Below are positions 53,734 through 60,344 of a stretch of 60,344 nucleotides of DNA, piece by piece; the stretch's first letter is position 1, and each line of letters starts with the position of its first letter. The DNA is from Flavobacteriales bacterium (GTDB lineage Bacteria > Bacteroidota > Bacteroidia > Flavobacteriales_E > Vicingaceae): assembly GCA_018608405.1 (NCBI GenBank), contig JABAZP010000031.1:12499-72842 (forward strand). Reading direction: 5' to 3'. The translations under genes and the position numbers were made by a program. Below the pieces are notes generated by a model. That model saw nothing but the letters and a program-made list of their open reading frames with translations, did no database searches and was not told where the DNA came from.

Positions 53734-54687
53734 ATGAGCTCAACTGAATTATTTTCAAAAAAAAAAGTAGTTGATGCACACGAACGAATAAAGCCTTTTA
53801 TTCACAAAACACCCGTTCTTGAATCTTCTGCCATCAATCAGTTGGCAGGTTGCGAAATACGCTTTAAATGCGAGAACTTCCAAAAAATTGGGGCTTTCAA
53901 AATGCGCGGTGCTACCAATGCCGTGCTTCAATTAAGTGATGAGCAAAAAGCGAATGGAGTGGTTACACATTCTTCAGGAAATCATGCACAAGCCTTAGCA
54001 AAAGCAGCTCAAAGTTTAGGCATACCAGCTTTCATCGTAATGCCCGAAACAGCACCTAAAGTAAAGGTAGCAGCAGTAAAAGCATATGGTGGACAAATTA
54101 CATTTTGCCCACCAACCTTAATAGCTCGAGAAACAACAGCGCAAAAAATTATCGATGAAAAAGGCGCTACTTTTATTCACCCCTATGACAATGTAGAAGT
54201 AATACTTGGACAAAGCTCTTGCGCCAAAGAAGTATTTGAAGACCACCAAGACTTGGATGTATTCGTTTGTCCAGTTGGCGGTGGTGGCTTGTTAGCCGGT
54301 AGTATTTTAGCTAGAGACTATTTCTCGCCTGGCACAACCGTTTTTGCTGCAGAACCAGAGGGAGCCGATGATGCATTCCAATCTTTTCAAGCAAAGAAAC
54401 TGATTCCTCGAACCGCTCCAAATACAATAGCTGATGGATTGTTGACTTCCTTAGGTAAATTAAATTTTCCCATTATGCTGCATGGTGTTGAAAATGTACT
54501 CACTTGCAACGACGAAGAAATTATAGCTGCAATGCGGTTGATTTGGGAGCGCATGAAAATTATCATTGAACCCTCTTGCGCTGTTCCATTAGCCGTTATT
54601 CTAAAAAACAAAACACTTTTCAGCGGCAAAAAAATGGGTGTTATCTTAACCGGCGGAAATGTTGATTTAGGTAAGTTGCCGTTTTAG
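53734..54687 (+). CDS. PLP-dependent serine/threonine dehydratase (serine racemase-like)
   Basis: A 317-residue fold-type II PLP enzyme. The cofactor Lys56 lies in FQKIGAFKMRGATNAV, the substrate loop is SSGNHAQALAKA, and the phosphate-binding loop is PVGGGGLLAGSIL. There is no C-terminal ACT/regulatory domain, so it resembles catabolic threonine deaminase, serine dehydratase or serine racemase rather than biosynthetic IlvA. It deaminates Thr or Ser to a 2-oxo acid. It starts six bases after purE, so may be the operon's last gene. Confidence 0.9.
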   Translation: MSSTELFSKKKVVDAHERIKPFIHKTPVLESSAINQLAGCEIRFKCENFQKIGAFKMRGATNAVLQLSDEQKANGVVTHSSGNHAQALAKAAQSLGIPAFIVMPETAPKVKVAAVKAYGGQITFCPPTLIARETTAQKIIDEKGATFIHPYDNVEVILGQSSCAKEVFEDHQDLDVFVCPVGGGGLLAGSILARDYFSPGTTVFAAEPEGADDAFQSFQAKKLIPRTAPNTIADGLLTSLGKLNFPIMLHGVENVLTCNDEEIIAAMRLIWERMKIIIEPSCAVPLAVILKNKTLFSGKKMGVILTGGNVDLGKLPF

Positions 54688-54821
54688 ATCTCTATCTTAA
54701 TAAGACAAACCATTGGAATTCTGCAAGACCAACGTTCGTTAATATTTTGATTAATTTTCTGACTCAGTTTTTTGCTCGCTTTTAAGCGAATTCAACTGAA
54801 ATTAAATCCAAAAAAAAACAA

Positions 54822-55787
54822 ATGGACGAGAAGAAGGAGAAGTTGATTGAAGATTTAAAAACCAAATACGATAAGATTGGCCAAAATGTAGACACCCACT
54901 TAAGCGGATTGCTGCACTCTAAACCAATCACCTACTGGGATTACATTTTACCTGAAGCACTTTTAAACCTTCAAATTCAAAGAACCAATCAGCCAGATGA
55001 GATGGTATTTATTATTTACCATCAAATTAATGAGTTATTGTTTAAGATGATTCTTTGGGAAATTGAGCAAATTGCTGTGAACGAAGAATTAACGACAAAA
55101 TTCTTCGCTACTCGATTAGATCGTATTAGCCGTTATTTCGACATGCTTTCCTCCTCTTTCGAGATTATGGGAGACGGAATGGAAGTAGAACAGTACATGA
55201 AATTTAGAGATACGCTAACCCCTGCCAGTGGTTTTCAAAGTGCACAATACAGAAAAATTGAGTTTGCATCGACTGAATTAATCAACCTGATTGACATTCG
55301 TTTTAGAGCAACTATTGACAGAGATACTCCATTCAGTCATGCCTTTGACCATTTGTACTGGCAAGCTGCCGGCAAAGATTATAAAACAGGAAAGAAGTCT
55401 GCCTTGCTAAGTTTGTTCGAAGACAAGTACATGGAAGAGTTTATCACCTTCATGAAGACCTACAATACGCTGAACCTTTGGACCAAGTTTAAATCACTTC
55501 CAACGGAAGACCAACAAGATGTTGAGTTAATTAATGCGATGCGGCATTACGACCATACAGTAAACGTATTGTGGGTGATGGCGCATTATCATGCTGCGGG
55601 AAAATACCTCAACAGCGGAAAAGAAAAAGCAGCAGCAACCGGCGGCAGTGAATGGCAGAAATACATGCACCCACGGTACCAAAAAAGAATTTTCTTTCCA
55701 GAATTGTGGACCGAAGACGAGTTAGAAAATTGGGGAATTAACAACCTCGAAGGACACGAGATTGTTGAGCGTTCGCCGATGAAATAG
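54822..55787 (+). CDS. kynA: Tryptophan 2,3-dioxygenase
   Basis: A 321-residue haem dioxygenase opening the indole ring of L-tryptophan, the first step of the kynurenine pathway. TDO motifs: FIIYHQINELLFKMILWEIE (substrate-pocket His), KFRDTLTPASGFQSAQYRKI, AMRHYDHTVNVLW (haem-ligand region) and AAATGGSEWQKYM (the TGGS loop gripping the substrate amino group). Length suits the bacterial long form. Other kynurenine genes are not in the window. Standing alone, it likely has its own promoter in the 134-base spacer upstream. Confidence 0.94.
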   Translation: MDEKKEKLIEDLKTKYDKIGQNVDTHLSGLLHSKPITYWDYILPEALLNLQIQRTNQPDEMVFIIYHQINELLFKMILWEIEQIAVNEELTTKFFATRLDRISRYFDMLSSSFEIMGDGMEVEQYMKFRDTLTPASGFQSAQYRKIEFASTELINLIDIRFRATIDRDTPFSHAFDHLYWQAAGKDYKTGKKSALLSLFEDKYMEEFITFMKTYNTLNLWTKFKSLPTEDQQDVELINAMRHYDHTVNVLWVMAHYHAAGKYLNSGKEKAAATGGSEWQKYMHPRYQKRIFFPELWTEDELENWGINNLEGHEIVERSPMK

Positions 55788-55817
55788 AATTGTGTTAAAG
55801 ATATTTTTGATTTTCTA

Positions 55818-56687
55818 CTAAATATGAAAGCGTTTCTGAATTGCTCTTTCCAAGTCTTCCCTGTGGTTTGGGTGCGCTATTGATTTTAGCAAATTTGCTC
55901 TTTCCACTAGATCTTTCCCAAATAAATTCACTGCTCCAAATTCTGTTACCACCCAATGCACGTGAGCTCTTGTTGTAGTAACACTTGCTCCCTGTTTTAA
56001 AAAAGCAGTGATTTTACTTTCTCCCTTCTTGGTGGTTGACGTAAGTGCAATAATGGGCTTTCCTCCTTCAGAAAGTGCTGCCCCACGCATAAAATCCATT
56101 TGTCCTCCCACTCCAGAGTATTGGTACGCACCAATACTATCAGCGCAAACTTGGCCTGTAATATCAATTTCAATGGCGCTATTAATCGCTATCACCTTCG
56201 GATTCTTTCTAATGTTTGCAGTGTCATTTGTGAATGATGCTTCTTTGAATGCAATTCTTGGATTATCATCAATGACCTGATATAATTTGTTAGATCCAAT
56301 GGCAAAACAGCTGGTAATTTTACCAGGCAAAACCTTCTTGAATTTACCGTTAACAACACCACTTTCTACCAACGGCAGCAGACCATCGGAAAACATTTCC
56401 GTGTGAACACCCAAATCTTTATGGTTCGTTAACTGAGCTAAAAAAGCATCGGGCACTCCGCCTATTCCCATTTGAAGTGTTGAGCCATCTTCAATCAGCT
56501 CCGTAATGTGAGTGCCTATTTTAATTTCTTGCTCAGATAGCATTTTTGGTGAAGGGTGAAACATGGGCTCATTCGTTTCTACAGCAAAATCAATGTCATT
56601 TACATGAATCCATCCATCGCCATGAACTCTAGGAACGTTTGGATTAAATTCTACAATGATTCTTCTCGCTGCCTTAATTGCCGCCAT
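55818..56687 (-). CDS. Acetyl-CoA hydrolase/CoA-transferase, C-terminal part of a nonsense-split gene
   Basis: A 289-residue frame from an internal ATG. It holds HGDGWIHVNDIDFAVETNEP, LQMGIGGVPDAFLAQL, HTEMFSDGLLPLVESG and the C-terminal GGQMDFMRGAALSEGGKPII, the body of the acetyl-CoA hydrolase/4-hydroxybutyrate CoA-transferase family. The reading frame continues in phase upstream to 57083, with a single TAA at 56739-56741 between the parts. Alone, this piece lacks the N-terminal third of the first Rossmann-like domain. The whole protein would have about 420 residues, the family norm. Confidence 0.85.
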   Translation of the reverse strand: MAAIKAARRIIVEFNPNVPRVHGDGWIHVNDIDFAVETNEPMFHPSPKMLSEQEIKIGTHITELIEDGSTLQMGIGGVPDAFLAQLTNHKDLGVHTEMFSDGLLPLVESGVVNGKFKKVLPGKITSCFAIGSNKLYQVIDDNPRIAFKEASFTNDTANIRKNPKVIAINSAIEIDITGQVCADSIGAYQYSGVGGQMDFMRGAALSEGGKPIIALTSTTKKGESKITAFLKQGASVTTTRAHVHWVVTEFGAVNLFGKDLVERANLLKSIAHPNHREDLERAIQKRFHI

Positions 56688-56738
56688 GGTGACATCTAAC
56701 GAAACACCCAGAGAACACCAAACATGAACATCAGGAGG

Positions 56739-57083
56739 TTATACACGGAGTAGCGCTGTGTCTACTTTCTTGTCACCTTCTGATAGTACTTTTCCTACTT
56801 CACTTAAAAATACAGGAATGTAATTCGCTCTTCCGTTGGTATTGATTTGCTTTCGCACATTTCCACCAACAAAACACGAATAAACATGAAAGTTACTAGG
56901 TATATCAGAAACGTAACCTGCAGTTCCCTCGGTATGAATGTGTATTAAACTAATATGATCTTCTTTACAATAAGTGGTGAGGGCATTCACCAAAACAGTT
57001 GGCGTCATTGCTGCACTATGAATGAAAACATTCGAATTACTTTCAATGGTATCAACAGCTTCTTTAGCGGTGGTAATTTTCAT
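56739..57083 (-). CDS. Acetyl-CoA hydrolase/CoA-transferase, N-terminal part ending at an in-frame TAA
   Basis: 114 residues (MKITTAKEAVDTIESNSNVF ... VDTALLRV) then TAA. In phase after the stop come PPDVHVWCSLGVSLDVTMAA, exactly the family continuation (normally V-S-PPDxHGxCSLGVSVD). One substitution, TCA to TAA at the Ser codon, would explain the break. The chain therefore ends in the middle of a domain. The intact enzyme moves CoA between acyl-CoA and acetate and would fit with the acetyl-CoA synthetase gene downstream on the same strand. Confidence 0.8.
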   Translation of the reverse strand: MKITTAKEAVDTIESNSNVFIHSAAMTPTVLVNALTTYCKEDHISLIHIHTEGTAGYVSDIPSNFHVYSCFVGGNVRKQINTNGRANYIPVFLSEVGKVLSEGDKKVDTALLRV

Positions 57084-57103
57084 ATCTTCTGTCTATTGGC
57101 GGT

Positions 57104-57111
57104 CAAAAATA
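57104..57111 (-). promoter_or_regulatory. -7 box for the CoA-transferase gene
   Basis: CAAAAATA reads TATTTTTG on the minus strand (TAnnTTTG), 20 bases before the ATG at 57083. Confidence 0.4.
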
Positions 57112-57180
57112 CACTTGCAGCTAGCTATGCATGGCATATGACATCTGTCACCTTGTTGATTATATATTGAAATAATTTCT

Positions 57181-57213
57181 AGACCTAACAGGTTTTAAAA
57201 ACCTGTTAGGTCT
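57181..57213. repeat. Perfect palindrome, AGACCT/AGGTCT-ended
   Basis: AGACCTAACAGGTTTT / AAAACCTGTTAGGTCT with one central base: 16-bp perfect arms. It lies in the 281-base spacer between the CoA-transferase start and the acs stop. It could end transcription, but its ends match the next palindrome. Confidence 0.85.
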
Positions 57214-57257
57214 CTCACATTAAGAACGCAACATTCAGCATGCCACTCGAAAAATAA

Positions 57258-57291
57258 AGACCTTGGAGATTTCAAAAATCTTCCAAGGTCT
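57258..57291. repeat. Second palindrome with the same ends
   Basis: AGACCTTGGAGATTT pairs with AAATCTTCCAAGGTCT (one bulged T), sharing the AGACCT...AGGTCT ends with the palindrome 45 bases away but a different centre. The pair looks like one family of spacer palindromes. The acs stop is 74 bases further on. Confidence 0.8.
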
Positions 57292-57364
57292 CTTGCACTA
57301 AAAAAAATTATAGAAACTAAAATACAGCTTAAAAAAGGAGATGTTAGTGAATGAAATATTCTAT

Positions 57365-59272
57365 TTAGACAACATGATCCATAATATCTTGAACTACTTC
57401 CGGATTCAACAAGGTACTGATGTCTCCTAAATTACTAGTATCCTTTTCTGCTATTTTTCGAAGAATTCTACGCATAATTTTCCCACTTCTTGTTTTCGGC
57501 AATCCACTAGTAAACTGAATTTTATCCAACTTGGCTATGGGACCAATCCGCTCGGTAATCAATTGATTTATTTCCTTTCTCAGGTTATCTTGATCCCTTC
57601 CTTCCCCGGTTTCTTTTAGCGTAATATATCCGTAAAGTGCTTTGCCTTTAATGTCGTGCGGAAAACCAACAATGGCACTTTCTGCCACAGCCGAGTGTTC
57701 GTTGATGGCATCTTCAATTGGAGCCGTTCCCAGATTATGTCCACTTACAATAATAACATCGTCTACTCGTCCGGTAATGCGGTAGTATCCTACCGCATCT
57801 CTTCTCGCTCCATCTCCTGTAAAATACATGTTTTTGTAAGCGCTAAAATAGGTTTCGCGATAACGATCGTGGTTTCCATAAATGGTTCGCGCCATAGAGG
57901 GCCAAGGAAATTTGATGGTGAGCCTGCCTTCGACTTGGTTTCCTTTTAGTTCGTTCCCGTGCTCGTCCATTAATGCGGGTTGAATTCCCGGCAAGGGCAA
58001 GGTTGCAAAAGTTGGGATGGTTGGTGTAGAATATGGAATGGGACTAATCATGATTCCTCCTGTTTCCGTTTGCCACCAGGTATCTACGATTGGACTTTTC
58101 TGCTTCCCTACGTGATCGTTGTACCAGTGCCACGCTTCCTCGTTAATGGGTTCTCCAACAGTGCCCAATACTTTTAAACTACTTAAATCATGCTTGTCTA
58201 CAAAGTCTAGGTTCTCTTTTGCCAATGCTCGAATAGCAGTTGGCGCCGTATAAAATTGAGTGACCTTGTGCTTTTCTACAATTTCCCAAAAACGACCAAA
58301 ATCGGGATACGAAGGTACCCCCTCAAACATAACCGTTGTTGCGCCATTCGCCAACGGTCCATATACGATGTAACTGTGTCCGGTAATCCAGCCGATGTCG
58401 GCAGTGCACCAGTAAACGTCGTTCTCTCGATATTGAAACACATTCTTAAACGAAAAGGCTGCGTACACCATGTATCCAGCGGTAGAGTGCACCATCCCTT
58501 TTGGTTTGCCTGTAGAACCGGAAGTGTATAAAATAAAGAGTGGATCCTCTGCATCTACAATGGTTGCCTCACATTCAGCGGAAGCTTGATCTAATAATGG
58601 TTGAACCCATGCATCTCGCCCGTCTTTCATAGAAACCTCTGCTCCGGTTCTTTGTACCACCAAATTCTTTTCTACACCAGGGCACGTTTCCAACGCTTCA
58701 TCCACTATTCCTTTTAAGTCGATGGTTTTGGCTCCTCGATAAGAACCATCAGAACAAATCACCATTTTACAGTCGCAATCGTTAATTCGAGTCGCCAGGG
58801 CAGAGGCACTAAATCCTGCAAAAACTACAGAGTGCACCGCTCCAATTCGAGCACAGGCTAAAACAGAAACAGCCAATTTCGGAATCATCGGTAAGTAAAT
58901 ACAAACTCTGTCTCCCTTTTCAATTCCCTGAGATTTCAGCACATTGGCAAAACGATTCACTCTTTCATGAAGTTCTTGATACGTTATATGCTGTGCCGCT
59001 TCTTTTGGATCATTTGGCTCAAACAAAATCGCTGTTTTATCTGCTCGTGTTATAAGGTGACGGTCAATGCAGTTTTCTGTAATGTTCAGCTTTGCACCTT
59101 TGTACCATTTAACTTCTGGTTTAGAAAAATCCCACTCCAGCACCTTGTCCCACTTTTTTCTCCATAAAAAATGTTCTTCTGCAATTTCTTCCCAAAAATC
59201 TTCTGGGTTTCGAACCGACTTGCGGTAAACTTGCCAATACTCTTCTAAATGTTTGATGTGGTAATTACTCAT
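57365..59272 (-). CDS. acs: Acetyl-CoA synthetase
   Basis: A 635-residue AMP-forming enzyme activating acetate to acetyl-CoA. ANL-superfamily core motifs: ILYTSGSTGKPKGMVHS (P-loop), WCTADIGWITGHSYIVYGPL, DTWWQTETGGIMISPIPYST, YFTGDGARRDAVGYYRITGR and the C-terminal PKTRSGKIMRRILRKIA, with the catalytic Lys that is acetylation-regulated in relatives. The N-terminus YWQVYRKSVRNPEDFWEEIA is typical. All key residues are present. Together with the broken CoA-transferase upstream it concerns acetate use. Confidence 0.97.
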   Translation of the reverse strand: MSNYHIKHLEEYWQVYRKSVRNPEDFWEEIAEEHFLWRKKWDKVLEWDFSKPEVKWYKGAKLNITENCIDRHLITRADKTAILFEPNDPKEAAQHITYQELHERVNRFANVLKSQGIEKGDRVCIYLPMIPKLAVSVLACARIGAVHSVVFAGFSASALATRINDCDCKMVICSDGSYRGAKTIDLKGIVDEALETCPGVEKNLVVQRTGAEVSMKDGRDAWVQPLLDQASAECEATIVDAEDPLFILYTSGSTGKPKGMVHSTAGYMVYAAFSFKNVFQYRENDVYWCTADIGWITGHSYIVYGPLANGATTVMFEGVPSYPDFGRFWEIVEKHKVTQFYTAPTAIRALAKENLDFVDKHDLSSLKVLGTVGEPINEEAWHWYNDHVGKQKSPIVDTWWQTETGGIMISPIPYSTPTIPTFATLPLPGIQPALMDEHGNELKGNQVEGRLTIKFPWPSMARTIYGNHDRYRETYFSAYKNMYFTGDGARRDAVGYYRITGRVDDVIIVSGHNLGTAPIEDAINEHSAVAESAIVGFPHDIKGKALYGYITLKETGEGRDQDNLRKEINQLITERIGPIAKLDKIQFTSGLPKTRSGKIMRRILRKIAEKDTSNLGDISTLLNPEVVQDIMDHVV

Positions 59273-59433
59273 GCTAGTCCATATTTTGTTTAAAGAAGCC
59301 TTTCAAACTTCTATTGTCAACTTTCTAAAATTAACTATTTCGGATTGAAAATAAGGGAATGTTGATTTTAAAGAGAATTATTTCCCCAAAAAATAAAGTC
59401 TAATTTTTTAATTCTCAATCCTACTAAAATTTC

Positions 59434-59441
59434 TACTTTTG
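59434..59441 (+). promoter_or_regulatory. -7 box for tRNA-Arg
   Basis: TACTTTTG (TAnnTTTG) ends 12 bases before the tRNA 5' end. Confidence 0.5.
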
Positions 59442-59453
59442 CACCCTGTAAAT

Positions 59454-59527
59454 GGCCTCGTAGCATAACTGAATAGTGCACCACATTACGGCTGTGGAGG
59501 TTGCAAGTTTGAATCTTGCCGAGGTCA
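59454..59527 (+). tRNA. tRNA-Arg(ACG)
   Basis: A complete cloverleaf: acceptor GGCCTCG / CGAGGTC (one G-U pair), D stem GCAT / GTGC, anticodon stem CCACA / TGTGG with loop TTACGGC (anticodon ACG, decoding CGN after deamination to inosine), T stem GCAAG / CTTGC and discriminator A. No CCA is encoded. Position 19 is A and position 56 is T, replacing the near-universal G19-C56 pair by a matching A-U pair; A15-T48 is also paired. Confidence 0.95.
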
Positions 59528-59531
59528 CTCT

Positions 59532-59577
59532 AGCGGAGAATTGATCAATATTGATCGGTTCTCCGCTTTTTATTTTA
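59532..59577 (+). terminator. Terminator after tRNA-Arg
   Basis: AGCGGAGAA (59532-59540) / TTCTCCGCT (59559-59567) enclosing a second self-complementary GATCAATATTGATC, then TTTTATTTT. It starts five bases after the tRNA. Confidence 0.88.
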
Positions 59578-59679
59578 GCCAAATCTTCTGATATTAAAGG
59601 GATTGAAGCAAATATTGAATTTACTTTCTTGGTTCGAACTTCCCCTTTTAACTTATCATAACCTATTCCGGAGGGAAAC

Positions 59680-60222
59680 ATGAAAAAAATTAGTGAAGGA
59701 CTTTTAGTAGAAATAGATATTTCAGATTTAGTTTGGGATGAACAAACTGAAGGCACATATGAATATGCGGTTGATAAAATAGATGCATTTATTGATGAAA
59801 TTAGTGATTGCAATAAAATAATACCACATAATTTTAAGGAAGTTAATGCTCCATCAATTTTGATCTCATTGAATAATAAACTTATAAGCCATGTTGATTT
59901 CAAAGCTATAGGTAATAATGGCAAGCCAAGAATTGTAAACATAGACAAAAGTGGGTCTAATAGTTCAGCAATTTTGACAGTGAACAAAAGAAGTTTAAGC
60001 ACAAAGAAAATAAAGATACGAAAGGTCAAGTACTTGAATAATATCATAGAACAAGACCACCGGAGAATAAAAAGGCGAATAAGAATAATGACAGGATTCA
60101 AGGAGTTTGAATCAGCACAGCGAACCCTCTCAGGAATAGAAGTAGTCAGCATAATTAAAAAGGATCAAATCATTAATCCTTGTTCTACTTCGTTCAAAAC
60201 ATTCTGTTCGTTAGTTGCTTAA
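59680..60222 (+). CDS. Chimeric frame: unknown N-terminus joined to IS6-family transposase C-terminus
   Basis: 180 residues. About 1-74 (MKKISEGLLVEIDISDLVWD ...) is an acidic sequence I do not recognise. From about residue 75 it reads FKAIGNNGKPRIVNIDKSGS, then VKYLNNIIEQDHRRIKRRIR, GFKEFESAQRTLSGIEVVSI and NPCSTSFKTFCSLVA. This is the end of an IS6-family DDE transposase, including the second Asp (NIDKS) and the catalytic Glu (NNIIEQDH). The first Asp and the HTH are lacking, so no transposition is possible from this copy. A GGAGGG precedes the ATG. Either a host gene was interrupted by the element or two remnants fused. Confidence 0.7.
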   Translation: MKKISEGLLVEIDISDLVWDEQTEGTYEYAVDKIDAFIDEISDCNKIIPHNFKEVNAPSILISLNNKLISHVDFKAIGNNGKPRIVNIDKSGSNSSAILTVNKRSLSTKKIKIRKVKYLNNIIEQDHRRIKRRIRIMTGFKEFESAQRTLSGIEVVSIIKKDQIINPCSTSFKTFCSLVA

Positions 60223-60276
60223 CAATGCATTAAAAATTAAATTTATTATCTTTAATGAAGTTAATGCGACAGAACC
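59905..60276 (+). mobile_element. IS6-family element, right-hand remnant
   Basis: The transposase tail (from about 59905) is followed 39 bases after its stop by TTAATGCGACAGAACC at 60261-60276. Its complement, GGTTCTGTCGCATTAA, has the form of an IS6-family terminal inverted repeat. No matching left repeat is seen between the tRNA terminator and the coding remnant, so only the right third of the element is present. Confidence 0.7.
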
Positions 60277-60344
60277 ATTTACAATGGAGTTTATCACACT
60301 ATTTTTAATTACTAAAAGTGATAAATTAGATGTGAAAAAACTAG

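Noticed and set aside
59268..59453. Further RNA gene between acs and tRNA-Arg
   Set aside because: The spacer is AT-rich with no cloverleaf or conserved RNA structure; only the tRNA promoter box is evident.

Overview
The window reads as a chromosomal contig from an AT-rich member of Bacteroidetes, most likely Flavobacteriales (Crocinitomicaceae/Cryomorphaceae-like). The grounds are repeated TAnnTTTG promoter boxes lying close to start codons, two proteins with type IX secretion (T9SS) C-terminal sorting domains, many SPII lipoproteins, the Bacteroidetes-type GlmU, a DUF2805/TIGR03643 protein and the purK/purE // hpt-adk-obg neighbourhood. TTG and GTG starts are common. There is one tRNA, and no rRNA, CRISPR array or prophage.

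Layout. 1-2.6 kb: 5' end of a dicarboxylate/amino-acid symporter, a GxxExxY protein, aroC and a YebC-family gene. 2.6-6 kb: histidine degradation (hutI, hutG, ftcD). 6-8.4 kb: a membrane patatin-like phospholipase split by a one-base frameshift, then a small lipoprotein. 8.6-12.7 kb: ribBA, a membrane EEP-family protein, DUF2805, NUDIX, and a phosphoesterase-like lipoprotein. 12.9-18.5 kb: an accessory stretch of small minus-strand exported or membrane proteins, with palindromes, an inverted-repeat-bounded gene and at least one nonsense-disrupted gene. 18.6-26.5 kb: lon, glmU-like, an RND/MMPL exporter and an oligopeptide-binding lipoprotein. 26.6-29.6 kb: two gene-loss scars (alpha-2-macroglobulin fused to a headless XRE regulator; a STAS-like tail) around a radical SAM gene and an adenine deaminase. 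29.6-34.7 kb: lipoprotein pyrophosphatase, DUF4956 membrane protein, VTC-type polyphosphate polymerase and a CotH-kinase/beta-helix lipoprotein. 34.7-38.2 kb: hemN, protoporphyrinogen oxidase, YdcF. 38.4-46.1 kb: sucD, dinB, yceI, a large membrane protein and a Trk/Ktr potassium system. 46.1-52 kb: a broken T9SS protein, crcB-PAP2-obg, a frameshifted REC-PAS-PP2C regulator and a fused hpt-adk. 52-57 kb: purK, purE, a serine/threonine dehydratase, tryptophan 2,3-dioxygenase and a nonsense-split CoA-transferase. 57-60.3 kb: paired palindromes, acs, tRNA-Arg(ACG) and an IS6-family remnant.

The most interesting functional unit is the 29.6-34.7 kb cluster. It combines a cytoplasmic polyphosphate polymerase, a four-helix membrane protein, an exported lipoprotein with a protein-kinase-like CotH domain and an exported lipoprotein pyrophosphatase. 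I infer a polyphosphate synthesis/export system feeding envelope phosphorylation, with PPi clean-up.

A second theme is gene disruption. Two homopolymer frameshifts (both with one extra base), three single in-frame stops and two or three truncation scars lie within 60 kb. Either this genome is losing accessory genes or the assembly has residual errors; reads would decide.
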